A stretch of DNA of 64,000 nt, from positions 2,170,001 to 2,234,000 of the forward strand of contig NZ_CP107976.1 of the NCBI RefSeq assembly GCF_036099295.1. The letters run 5' to 3'. The notes beneath the pieces are model-generated. The model was not told the DNA's origin, ran no database searches, and was given only the letters and a program-made list of their open reading frames with translations. The first letter of the stretch is position 1. Each line of letters begins with the position of its first letter. Below are positions 52,339 through 60,903 of the stretch, piece by piece. This DNA comes from Streptomyces sp. NBC_00358 (GTDB lineage Bacteria; Actinomycetota; Actinomycetes; Streptomycetales; Streptomycetaceae). Made by a program: the position numbers and the translations under genes.

Positions 52339-52974
52339 TCAGATCTCCGCCGACGCTCCCGGTGCGAGCCGCAGATGCTCGGAGCCGCCGAGAGCACCGA
52401 TCTGACCGTCGTAGACCGGCCGGGCGAGGTCCGTGAGCAGGGCGTCGTGGATGTCGTACGCCCGTTGCGGCTTGACCTCGCGGACGTAGTCGATGACCTC
52501 GGAGATCTTGTTCCAGGGGGCCATCACCGGGAGCATCAGCGTCTCGACCGGCTGGTCGGGGACGGTGAGCGCGTCACCGGGGTGGAAGACCCGGCCGCCG
52601 TCGACGAGATAGCCGACGTTGGTGATGCGCGGGATGTCGGGGTGGATCACGGCGTGCAGTTCGCCGTGCACCTGGACGTCGAAGCCGGCGGCGGTGAACG
52701 TGTCACCGTGGCCGACGGTGTGCACCCGGCCGGGGAAGGCGGCGGAGACCTTCTCCGCCACCGACCGCAGGGTCCAGATCTCGGCCGCCGGGTTGGCCTC
52801 CATGCCGGCCCGGAGGCGATCCTCGTTGAAGTGGTCGAGGTGCTCGTGCGTGACCAGGATCGCCTCCGCTCCGACGGCCGCGTCCTCCTCCGTGAAGGTC
52901 CCCGGGTCGATGACGAGCACACGCCCGTCCTTCTCGAGCCGAATGCAGGCGTGCGACTTCTTCGTGAGCTTCAT
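52339..52974 (-). CDS. MBL-fold metal-dependent hydrolase (UlaG-like)
   Basis: 211 aa metallo-beta-lactamase fold. It starts MKLTKKSHACIRLEKDGRVL and has the metal motif VTHEHLDHF (His43, His45, Asp47, His48), then HAVIHPDIP, FHPGDALTVP and a late AYDIHD. The single-domain, UlaG-like type cleaves lactones or phosphodiesters; no substrate is indicated. ATG 52974 is chosen. A longer in-frame reading is a shadow of the PcaL gene. It lies downstream of pcaL on the same strand, 71 bp away. Confidence 0.88.
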   Translation of the reverse strand: MKLTKKSHACIRLEKDGRVLVIDPGTFTEEDAAVGAEAILVTHEHLDHFNEDRLRAGMEANPAAEIWTLRSVAEKVSAAFPGRVHTVGHGDTFTAAGFDVQVHGELHAVIHPDIPRITNVGYLVDGGRVFHPGDALTVPDQPVETLMLPVMAPWNKISEVIDYVREVKPQRAYDIHDALLTDLARPVYDGQIGALGGSEHLRLAPGASAEI

Positions 52975-53045
52975 GGGTCCATCCTCCCCCTTCTCGACGC
53001 CGGGGAGGGCTGTCGAGAAGGGTGCTCCCACTACCAGGCTCAAGA

Positions 53046-54341
53046 TCACTCCTGGGGCGTGGTCTCCTCCCGGATGACCTGCTGCGCCACCTTGAAGGCG
53101 CTGTTGGCGGCCGGGACACCGCAGTACACGGCCGTCTGGAGCAGCACCTCCTTGATCTCCACCGGGGTGAGACCGTTGCGCAGCGCGGCACGGGTGTGGA
53201 AGGCGAGCTCGTCGAGATGGCCGCCCGCGACCAGGGCGGTGAGCGTGACACAGCTGCGCGAGCGCCGGTCCAGTCCGGGCCGGTCCCAGATCTCGCCCCA
53301 CGCGTACCGGGTGACGAACTCCTGGAAGTCCCCGGAGAACTCGTCCGCCGAGGCCAGCGCCCGGTCGACATGCGCGTCCCCGAGCACCTCGCGGCGCACC
53401 TTGATCCCGATGTCGTAGGGATCGGGCCGCCCCATGGTCTCGGGCGGTACCGGGGCCGGGGCGATCTCGGCGAAGGGCGCGACCGGCGGCGGGGCGGCCG
53501 GCACGGGGTACGCCGGGGCGGCCTGGATCGCCAGCTGGCCGGATGTCGAGTCGAACGCGGGCTGCCAGGCGCCGGAGAAATGCCGCACCAGCAGATCCGT
53601 GACGGCGGCGGGCTGCTCCACGGGAACCAGGTGCGAGGCACCGGGGACGACCGCGAGGCGGGCGTCCGGTATCCCGGCGACCAGCGTGCGCGCCTCCGCG
53701 GGCCCGGTGACCTGATCGTCGGAGCCGGCCAGGACGAGGGTGGGCACTCCCACCATGCCCAGTTCGGTCCGCACGTCGAAGGCGGCGAGCGCCTCGCAGG
53801 CCGCGATGTAGCAGCCGGGGTCGGTGGTGCGCACCATCTGTACGGCCCACTCGGTGATCGCGGGCTGGGCGGCGGCGAAACCGCTCGTGAACCAGCGTTC
53901 GGGCGAGGTACGGGCGATCGGGTCGAGGCCGTTCGACCTCACGATCACTCCGCGCTGCCGGAACTCGTCGGCCGTGCCGAAGCGGGGCGACGCGGCGATC
54001 AGCGCGAGGGAGGCGACCCGCTCCGGCCGGCGCAGCGCCAGTTCGATGCCGAGGGCCCCGCCGAACGCGCAGCCGGCGTACCCGAATCGCTGGATACCGA
54101 GCCGGTCGAGCGTGGCGAGCAGCCGCCCGGCGAGTTCGGCGACCGATCCGGCGGGATACGCGGGGGCTCCGCCGTGTCCAGGCAGGTCGAAGCGGAAGAC
54201 CCGCCAGCTCTGTGCGAGCTCCGGGACCTGCCTGTCCCACATGTGCCAGGTGGTGCCGAGCGAAGGTCCGAGTATGAGAACCGGAGCGTCTTCCGGGCCG
54301 TCGACGCGGTACTGGAGGGCAGGGGTGTTCGTCTCACTCAC
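53046..54341 (-). CDS. pcaL: PcaL-type fusion: 3-oxoadipate enol-lactonase + 4-carboxymuconolactone decarboxylase
   Basis: 431 aa. Residues 1-265 are an alpha/beta hydrolase of the PcaD type (GPSLGTTWHMWDRQVPEL, GPGHGG-like DLPGHGG, acid in LAGSDDQVTG, His in PGASHLVPVEQP). A Pro/Ala linker follows (about 270-305). Residues 310-431 are PcaC (YDIGIKVRREVLGDAHVDRA, RRSRSCVTLTALVAGG, LLQTAVYCGVPAAN). Such fusions do two steps of the protocatechuate branch of the beta-ketoadipate pathway. Oddly, the nucleophile elbow reads GCAFGG with Ala92 where Ser is expected, and no other pca gene is nearby. See findings. Confidence 0.85.
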   Translation of the reverse strand: MSETNTPALQYRVDGPEDAPVLILGPSLGTTWHMWDRQVPELAQSWRVFRFDLPGHGGAPAYPAGSVAELAGRLLATLDRLGIQRFGYAGCAFGGALGIELALRRPERVASLALIAASPRFGTADEFRQRGVIVRSNGLDPIARTSPERWFTSGFAAAQPAITEWAVQMVRTTDPGCYIAACEALAAFDVRTELGMVGVPTLVLAGSDDQVTGPAEARTLVAGIPDARLAVVPGASHLVPVEQPAAVTDLLVRHFSGAWQPAFDSTSGQLAIQAAPAYPVPAAPPPVAPFAEIAPAPVPPETMGRPDPYDIGIKVRREVLGDAHVDRALASADEFSGDFQEFVTRYAWGEIWDRPGLDRRSRSCVTLTALVAGGHLDELAFHTRAALRNGLTPVEIKEVLLQTAVYCGVPAANSAFKVAQQVIREETTPQE

Positions 54342-54479
54342 CTCCCCACGCTAGCTTCCAGGCCCGTCCGGGCGGAAATGGGGCCCGTTCGTCCACGCCG
54401 CCCACACGGGGTCACCACATGTATTCACACCGTGGTCGAACGCTCGTGCCACCGCACGTGCCGACTCGAACCGGACCGG

Positions 54480-54580
54480 CACGACGCGGACCGATACGGC
54501 TCGGACCGGCTTGGACCGGCACGGCTCGGCTCGGCTCGGACCGGCTCGGCTCGGACCGGCTCGGCTCGGCTCGGCTCGGG
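54480..54580. repeat. GGCTC/GGACC-rich simple repeat
   Basis: A run of GGCTC and GGACC pentamers (period 5, compound period 15 in places) fills about 100 bp between the PcaL start region and the 3' end of the SWIM gene. No gene is supported in the spacer 54342-54628. Confidence 0.8.
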
Positions 54581-54604
54581 AAGCCTGTCCGCCTCGGAAT
54601 CCAC

Positions 54605-54625
54605 CCCGGCTCACCGGAGCCCGGG
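54605..54625 (-). terminator. Hairpin after the SWIM gene
   Basis: CCCGGCTC-ACCG-GAGC(C)CGGG: a stem of 5 plus 3 bp with one bulged C, starting 4 nt beyond the SWIM gene stop. Confidence 0.45.
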
Positions 54626-54628
54626 CAC

Positions 54629-57220
54629 TCAGAGTTCGCCCGGCGCGCCGAGGCCCGTCAGGGCGCCGACCGGGTCGAGGTCGGGGGTGCCCCGGGGCCA
54701 CCAGTCGTCGTGGCCGGGCTCGGACTCGTAGGCGTACCACAGGCCGTTGCGGCCGAGGCGGAGCTGGGCGTGGCCACGCGGGTGGGTGAGGTGGTTGCGC
54801 CAGGGGCGGAAGGCCGGGAAGTCGGCGGCCATCAGCAGCGGCCGGGCCCGGTCGAACCGGCCCGCCGGAGGGTCCCACACCTCTTCGAGGACACTGAGCG
54901 CCTCGAACCCGCCCTGCCGCCAGGCCGCGACCGCCCGAGCCAGATCGGCCGGGGTGCGGCCGGTCGCGGAGGCGAGGGAGGAGTACAGGGCGCGGGTGGC
55001 GGCCGTGAGACCCGAACCCGGCCGGGCCGCGGCGAGGCGCACCGCGTCCTGCCAGAGGGTCAGGTCCGCGACGGGATCGCGGCCCGACGTGAGCAGGGCG
55101 TGCGCGCGGGCGGCCGCGTCCGTGGCCAACTGGTCGAGCGCGAACGGGTCCGGGCCGCCCGGCGCCCCCGGATACGTCGGCGGTTGCCCGGGGTGCGCGG
55201 GCGGCGGCAGCGGAGCGGGGAGCGCGGGCAGCACGCGACGCGCGAGGGCGTCGCGGGCCCGCACCCCGGGAAGGGGTGCCGGATCCCGGTCCTGGGCGGC
55301 ACGGGCCGCTCGGGCGGCGTTGCGCCGGGACAGCGCGTCGAGCAGCTCGCGCTCGCCGCGGCCGCGCAACAGGAACAGGACGAACGGGTCCTGGTCCAGC
55401 AGCCGGGCCGTCTGGTAGCAGAGCGCGGCCGCGTGCTTGCAGGGGTGCCCGAAGTCGGGGCAGCTGCAGTGCGGTTCGAGTTCGCCTGGGCCGGGGAGCA
55501 GTTCGACACCGCAGTCCGCGAGCGACCTGGGCATCTCCTTGTCGAGCAGCGCGGCGATGTGTCCGGGCCGGTCGGCGGCGGCGTCGAGGAAGCGGTCCCA
55601 GTCGTCGTCGGTCAGGGTCCGCACCCTGACCTGGACGCGGTACGGCCGCGGTCGGCTGCCGTGCACATACGCGAGGACGAGCCCGGGGGTGACGGTGATG
55701 GCGTCGACGTACCCCTGTCCGGCGTACGTCCGCCCGCGCGCCAGGCGTGCCGCGTCCAGCGCCCCCTCCTCCAGCGCCGTGACCCACGCGTTGCCCCACC
55801 AGGTCTCCGCGAACCCACCGGCCTCCCGGACCCGCGCCGGGAAGGCGGGGAACGTGCGGCGCAACTCTCCGTCGCGGCCGGGGGACGCCATGGAGCGAGC
55901 GGTCGCCGCGGGGTCTCCCGGCCGCGGGCGCGCGGGCAGGAAGGGCTCGGGGTCGAGGGAGCCGGGGGCGAACGGCTCGGGGAGCGCCGATGTCTCCCGC
56001 TCGGGCCCGGGGCGCACCGGCCGCGCGAGGTCCGCGGCCAGGTCGTGGTCCCGGTCGTGCGTCGCCTCGCCGGTGTCGTCGGCGGGATCCGACGGGTGCC
56101 CGGTGACGTCGGCCACGTCGGGGGGCAAGCGGAAGGCACTCGCGAGCAGATCACGCAGGTCCCGCTCCTGGGATGCCCGTTCCGCGCTCACCGGGCGCAC
56201 GGGACCGCGTCGCTCCCGGGAGCCGGCCGAGGACGTCCTGGCGGAGCGGCTCCCGGGGCCGGCTCCCTTGCGCCTGGCCCCTGTCGCCCGCCCGCCGGCG
56301 TCGTCCGCACTTTCCGCCCGGACCCGCTTCGCCTCGTCCCGCGCGGCGCGCAACGCCTCGCGGGCGATGTCACCCGGGCGGGCCCGGCCGACGTGGTCGG
56401 GCTGGGTACTCCCCGTGTCCTCCGTGACGGAACGGTCCGTCGCGGCCGCCTCCGTCGATTCCACCGGCTCCGTCGCCTCCACCAGCTCCGCCGAGGCCCC
56501 GGCGGGGTCCGGACCCGAGCCCGCGTCCGGTTCCCCGTCGGTTGCCGGAAGCGGCGCGTCGCACGATTCCGGCACGCCGCTCGCACCCCGTGCGGAAGCT
56601 CCGGCGCCGGAGCCGGAGCAGGAGCCGGAGCAGGAACCCGTGACCGAGCCCGTACCCGAAGCTGCGCCCGAGCCCGTAACCGAAGCTGTGTCCGAAGCCG
56701 TACCCGAGCCCGTACCCGAAGCTGTGTCCGAGCCCGTAACCGAAGCTGTGTCCGAAGGCGTATCCGCGGCCTTCGCCGACGCGGTCGCCCGGCGCAGGGC
56801 CTCGCGGGCGGCGTCGCTCGGCCTGGTCCCGGGGGTGGACGCGCTCCGGGACGCCTCGGACGGGGCGGGCACCCCGGACGAGGAAACCGGTGTGGACGGC
56901 ATGGACGGCATGGACGACGTGCGGGTCACCGCTTCCCTCGCGGCGCTCGCACCGGCGCCCGCGCCCGAACCGCCGACAGCACCCGCGCCACCAGCAACAC
57001 CCGTATTGGCCACGGCACTTGAGTGCTCGTCGGTCGCCGCCGTCTCCCGGCCGTCCCGCCGCTCCCGCTCCTCGCGCTCCTTGTCCCGCGCGGCGCGCAA
57101 CGCGCGACGGGCCGCGTCGGCGGGGCGCTCCCCGGTCACGGGACGGGGCTCGTCGGTGCCGTCGGCCGGTTCACCGGCTCCTGCTCGCGCCACGCGCGGC
57201 TCCTCCTCGGTCCCGCTCAC
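54629..57220 (-). CDS. SWIM zinc-finger protein coupled to SNF2 helicase
   Basis: 863 aa. Residues 1-380 are mostly disordered, rich in Ala/Ser/Thr/Gly, and include an imperfect 8-residue repeat of the TASGTGS type (about 165-215). A motif RPxDxARxALRxA occurs three times (near residues 33, 135 and 290). Residues about 440-575 are a conserved domain (TFPAFPARVREAGGFAETWW, ARGRTYAGQGYVDAITVTPG). The SWIM zinc finger CSCPDFGHPCKH gives Cys585, Cys587, Cys594 and His596. A helical C-terminus follows. GTG at 57220 overlaps the helicase stop (GTGA). SWIM proteins paired with SNF2 enzymes are thought to bind DNA or protein partners; exact role unknown. Confidence 0.83.
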   Translation of the reverse strand: MSGTEEEPRVARAGAGEPADGTDEPRPVTGERPADAARRALRAARDKEREERERRDGRETAATDEHSSAVANTGVAGGAGAVGGSGAGAGASAAREAVTRTSSMPSMPSTPVSSSGVPAPSEASRSASTPGTRPSDAAREALRRATASAKAADTPSDTASVTGSDTASGTGSGTASDTASVTGSGAASGTGSVTGSCSGSCSGSGAGASARGASGVPESCDAPLPATDGEPDAGSGPDPAGASAELVEATEPVESTEAAATDRSVTEDTGSTQPDHVGRARPGDIAREALRAARDEAKRVRAESADDAGGRATGARRKGAGPGSRSARTSSAGSRERRGPVRPVSAERASQERDLRDLLASAFRLPPDVADVTGHPSDPADDTGEATHDRDHDLAADLARPVRPGPERETSALPEPFAPGSLDPEPFLPARPRPGDPAATARSMASPGRDGELRRTFPAFPARVREAGGFAETWWGNAWVTALEEGALDAARLARGRTYAGQGYVDAITVTPGLVLAYVHGSRPRPYRVQVRVRTLTDDDWDRFLDAAADRPGHIAALLDKEMPRSLADCGVELLPGPGELEPHCSCPDFGHPCKHAAALCYQTARLLDQDPFVLFLLRGRGERELLDALSRRNAARAARAAQDRDPAPLPGVRARDALARRVLPALPAPLPPPAHPGQPPTYPGAPGGPDPFALDQLATDAAARAHALLTSGRDPVADLTLWQDAVRLAAARPGSGLTAATRALYSSLASATGRTPADLARAVAAWRQGGFEALSVLEEVWDPPAGRFDRARPLLMAADFPAFRPWRNHLTHPRGHAQLRLGRNGLWYAYESEPGHDDWWPRGTPDLDPVGALTGLGAPGEL

Positions 57221-60207
57221 GCCGGCCTCCGGAGCGATACGAGGTCCGACAGCTCGCGGTCGGTCAGCTCCGTCAGGGACGCCTCGCCGGAGCCGAGGAT
57301 CGCGTCGGCGAGGGCCCGCTTCGCTTCGAGCATCTCGGCGATGCGGTCCTCCACCGTGCCCTCGGTGATGAGGCGGTGGACCTGGACGGGCTGGGTCTGG
57401 CCGATGCGGTAGGCACGGTCGGTGGCCTGCTCCTCGACCGCGGGGTTCCACCAGCGGTCGAAGTGGAAGACATGGCCCGCGCGGGTGAGGTTCAGACCGG
57501 TGCCGGCTGCCTTGAGGGACAGCACCAGGATCGGGGTCGCCCCGCTCTGGAAGCGGTCCACCATGTGTTCGCGTTCGGCGACCGGTGTGCCGCCGTGCAG
57601 GAGCTCGACCGGGACGGCACGGGCGGTCAGGTGCTCCGTGATGAGGCGGGCCATACCCACGTACTGCGTGAAGACCAGCGCGGAGCCGTCCTCGGCGAGC
57701 AGCGTGTCCAACAGCTCGTCGAGCAGGGCCAGTTTGCCCGAGCGGGCGGAGGGGCCCTGCGCGACGGCCCGCGCGTCCTCCTTGAGGAACAGGGCCGGGT
57801 GGTTGCAGATCTGTTTGAGGGAGGTCAGGAGCTTGAGGACCAGTCCCCTGCGGGCGATGCCGTCGGTGGTCTCGATCGCCAGCATGGACTCGCGGACCAC
57901 CGCCTCGTAGAGGGAGGCCTGTTCGCGGGTGAGCGGGACGGGGTGGTCCGTCTCCGTCTTGGGCGGGAGCTCGGGGACGATTCCGGGGTCGGACTTCTTG
58001 CGGCGGAGCAGGAACGGGCGGATCAGCCGGGCCAGTCGGGCCACGGCCTCCTCGTCCTCGCCGTTCTCCACGGCGCGCGCGTGCCGGGCGCGGAAGGACT
58101 TGAGGGGGCCGAGGAGTCCGGGTGTCGTCCAGTCCAGCAGGGCCCACAGTTCGGAGAGGTTGTTCTCCACGGGCGTGCCGGTGAGGGCGACGCGCGCCGG
58201 GGCCGGGATCGTCCGCAGGGCCTTCGCCGTCGCCGAGTAGGGGTTCTTGACGTGCTGCGCCTCGTCGGCGACGACCATGCCCCAGTGCTGGTCGGCGAGC
58301 TGGGCGGCGGCGGAACGCATGGTGCCGTAGGTGGTGAGGACGAAGCCGCCTCCGAGACCGTCGAGGGTGCGGTCGGGGCCGTGGAACCGGCGCACGGGGA
58401 CACCGGGCGCGAAACGGGTGATCTCCCGCTGCCAGTTGCCGAGCAGCGAGGCGGGGCAGATCACCAGGGTCGGTTCGCTGCGGGCCCGCCGCAGGTGGAG
58501 CGCGATGAGTGTGACGGTCTTGCCGAGTCCCATGTCGTCGGCGAGGCAGCCGCCGAGGCCTAGGGACGTCATGAGGTCCAGCCAGGCGAGGCCGCGGAGC
58601 TGGTAGTCCCGCAGGCGGGCGTCCAGGCCGGGGGGCGGCTCGACGGGGGTGACGCCCGCGGTGAGGCGGTCGCGCAGTGCGGCGAGGGCGCCGACCGGCA
58701 CGGCCTCGACGGTCTCGCCGTCCACCTCGGCGGTTCCGGTGAGCGCGACGGAGAGGGCGTCCACGGGGTCGAGCAGGCCCAGTTCCCGCTTGCGGGCCTT
58801 GCGGACGAGGGCGGGGTCGACCAGGACCCACTGGTCGCGCAGCCGGACGACCGGCCGGTGGGCCTCGGCCAGGGAGTCCATCTCGGCCTCGCTGAGCGGG
58901 TCTCCGCCGAGGGCCAACTGCCAGCGGAACTGGAGGAGTTCCTCGCTCTCGAAGAAGCCGGTCCCGTCGGTCGCGGATCCGGGCGCGGGGCGCACGACCG
59001 CGGCGGCGCTCAGGTCGTGGGCCAGGTCCCGGGGCCAGTGCACGGCGACACCGGCCGCTCCGAGCCGGGTCGCCACGACCCCGAGCAGGTCCGACAGCTC
59101 GTCCTCGGAGAGGGCGAGCACATCCGGCGCGTCCTGTTCGGACAGACGGTCGAGGGGTGGCCAGACCCGGGCGGCGCGACGGACGGCGAGGGCCGCGTCG
59201 ACGCGGGCGCGGGGTCCGAACACCGCGTCCGCGTCCCCCGCCCACAGGGCGGCCGCGTCGACGACGAGGGTGGGGTCGGCGAGGCTGTGCACCTGGACGA
59301 CGGCGGCGCCCGCGCGCCGCGCTCCCTCGTCGTCGTCGAAGAGCTGGTGGGCGGACAGGTCCAGACGCAGCGAGATGCGGACGCCCGCGTCCATGCCCGC
59401 GGCGACCTCGGCGGCCCAGTCGTGCGCGCCCGGCAGCCGCTGCGGCTCGCGCGCGGCGAAGGGCTTGCCCGAGGTGTGGGGCGCGGCCGGGGTGCGGGGC
59501 AGGGTGTCGGCGACCGCGTCCAGGAAGGACCGCATCAGCGCCTCGGGCTCGGGCAGCCGGAGCGGTCCCTTGCCGGGCAGGGGGACCGCGTGTCCCTCGT
59601 ACGGAAGCGCGGCGGCGACCTGCCTCAGATGGGCGATGTCGTCCTGGTCCAGCGGGCCCGCTCGCCAGGCGTCGAAGCCGTCGGGGGTGAGTCCCGGCAG
59701 CAGGCGTCCGCGGGCGACGAGGCGCAGCGCGTGCAGGGCGGCGGCACCCCAGCAGGCGGTGGCGGGATGGGACCCGGGGTCCCGTCGTGCTCCGGCGAGC
59801 AGGGGCAGGGCTTCGGCGAGGGGGAGGATCAGCGCGGGGACGGTGCTCCTGCGGACTCCCCGGCCGTGCGGTCGTACGACTGTCAGTTCGGCGTGCTCGC
59901 GCCCGGGCGTCCCGGTGCCGGGTGCGGACGGTGCCGGCCCTTCGGGGTGCTCCACCGGCCGAGGGTTGTCCTCGTCGTCCGGGGCGGGCAGGTGGTCACC
60001 GCTGGGGTCCCAGAACGCGACGCGTCCCTCGCGGGGCAGCGGCGCGGGCAGGAAGACCGCGGCGAGCCGCGCGGAGGGCGGACGGCCGGAAGACGGCCGG
60101 TCGAGCTCCCGCGTCCGCGGGTCCGCACCGGACACGGATGGCGTCCGTACCGATGGCACGGCCGCGGAGGGCACCCGCGCGCTCACCACGTCCACACTGT
60201 CCCGCAT
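57217..60207 (-). CDS. SNF2-family DNA helicase/translocase
   Basis: 996 aa. The N-terminal half (to about 530) is family-specific, with PFAAREPQRL and LRLDLSAHQLFDDDEG stretches. The helicase core starts LRDYQLRGLAWLDLM, then Walker A DDMGLGKT (557-564), TYGTMRS, DEAQH (648-652), LTGTPVENNLSELW, and in the C-terminal lobe VFTQYVGM, LSLKAAGTGLNLT and RAYRIGQTQPVQVHRL. It is an ATP-driven duplex DNA translocase in the HepA/SNF2 class. ATG 60207 is likely; GGAGGTGA lies upstream, and the earlier in-frame reading to 60285 is less supported. Its stop overlaps the SWIM gene start. Confidence 0.9.
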   Translation of the reverse strand: MRDSVDVVSARVPSAAVPSVRTPSVSGADPRTRELDRPSSGRPPSARLAAVFLPAPLPREGRVAFWDPSGDHLPAPDDEDNPRPVEHPEGPAPSAPGTGTPGREHAELTVVRPHGRGVRRSTVPALILPLAEALPLLAGARRDPGSHPATACWGAAALHALRLVARGRLLPGLTPDGFDAWRAGPLDQDDIAHLRQVAAALPYEGHAVPLPGKGPLRLPEPEALMRSFLDAVADTLPRTPAAPHTSGKPFAAREPQRLPGAHDWAAEVAAGMDAGVRISLRLDLSAHQLFDDDEGARRAGAAVVQVHSLADPTLVVDAAALWAGDADAVFGPRARVDAALAVRRAARVWPPLDRLSEQDAPDVLALSEDELSDLLGVVATRLGAAGVAVHWPRDLAHDLSAAAVVRPAPGSATDGTGFFESEELLQFRWQLALGGDPLSEAEMDSLAEAHRPVVRLRDQWVLVDPALVRKARKRELGLLDPVDALSVALTGTAEVDGETVEAVPVGALAALRDRLTAGVTPVEPPPGLDARLRDYQLRGLAWLDLMTSLGLGGCLADDMGLGKTVTLIALHLRRARSEPTLVICPASLLGNWQREITRFAPGVPVRRFHGPDRTLDGLGGGFVLTTYGTMRSAAAQLADQHWGMVVADEAQHVKNPYSATAKALRTIPAPARVALTGTPVENNLSELWALLDWTTPGLLGPLKSFRARHARAVENGEDEEAVARLARLIRPFLLRRKKSDPGIVPELPPKTETDHPVPLTREQASLYEAVVRESMLAIETTDGIARRGLVLKLLTSLKQICNHPALFLKEDARAVAQGPSARSGKLALLDELLDTLLAEDGSALVFTQYVGMARLITEHLTARAVPVELLHGGTPVAEREHMVDRFQSGATPILVLSLKAAGTGLNLTRAGHVFHFDRWWNPAVEEQATDRAYRIGQTQPVQVHRLITEGTVEDRIAEMLEAKRALADAILGSGEASLTELTDRELSDLVSLRRPA

Positions 60208-60321
60208 ACGCCCGGTCACCTCCCGCCCGTCGGTCGAATCAGTTGTCCTCGACTCTACGGGCGGGGTCTGACAACGGGCTCCCACGGCCGCGGCGGGCGG
60301 CCGTGGCCCCGGCCGGCCGGG

Positions 60322-60903
60322 CTACGGGATCGTGCGGGAGACGAGGTACACCATGGGCTGGTCCGTCCCGACACCGTTCACCACGATGTCCTGGGTCGGC
60401 GCCGGATCCTTCTGCTTGTGCACGAGTCCCCACCAGGGGCCGGGGCCCGTGAACTCCCAGCCGACGACCTTCTGGTTGCGGTCGTTGATGGTGATGTGGT
60501 CCTTCTTCAGGGCGGCGGTGCTGGTGCCGACGGTCCTGAGGAACCAGTCGAGGCCCGCGCGGGTGGTGCGGAACTGGACGTACAGCCGGCTGGTCTTCCA
60601 GTTGTTCGTCTCGTAGTACGCGACCTCGGTCGAATCGGCGGGCATGGCCACCTGGTAGAGGCGCCGCTGGACGCGCGAGGGCCAGGCCGCGGTGAGGCCG
60701 GTCGCCGAGTACTTCGCCTCCTTGTCCTTGCCGCTGTTGCGGCTCTGGTCTGCGGAGATCACCAGGTATCCGGCGGGTACGCCGATGAGCAGCACGATGA
60801 TCAGCAGGGTCAGGGCGCGGCGGCGGAACCGGTGGCGCGGGTCCTCCGGCGGCCGCTGCGGTTCGTCCGGAGGCGACGCCTGGCGCGGGAGCGAGGCGGT
60901 CAC
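60322..60903 (-). CDS. Small membrane-anchored protein coupled to ROK kinase
   Basis: 193 aa from GTG 60903, which overlaps the stop of the ROK kinase gene (GTGA). A Pro/Arg-rich cytoplasmic N-terminus (1-30) precedes one transmembrane helix (about 31-50, LTLLIIVLLIGVPAGYLVIS). The extracytoplasmic part has LTAAWPSRVQRRLYQVAMPADS, LYVQFRTTRAGLDWFLRTVG and a QDIVVNGVGTDQPMVYLVS end. Looks like a small beta-rich sensor or binding domain. I do not recognise a named family. Possibly linked to sugar sensing through its partner. Confidence 0.75.
   Translation of the reverse strand: MTASLPRQASPPDEPQRPPEDPRHRFRRRALTLLIIVLLIGVPAGYLVISADQSRNSGKDKEAKYSATGLTAAWPSRVQRRLYQVAMPADSTEVAYYETNNWKTSRLYVQFRTTRAGLDWFLRTVGTSTAALKKDHITINDRNQKVVGWEFTGPGPWWGLVHKQKDPAPTQDIVVNGVGTDQPMVYLVSRTIP

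Noticed and set aside
54419..57022. An 867-codon plus-strand open frame opposite the SWIM gene
   Set aside because: Shadow of the SWIM coding strand; repetitive Gly/Arg composition and no ribosome site.
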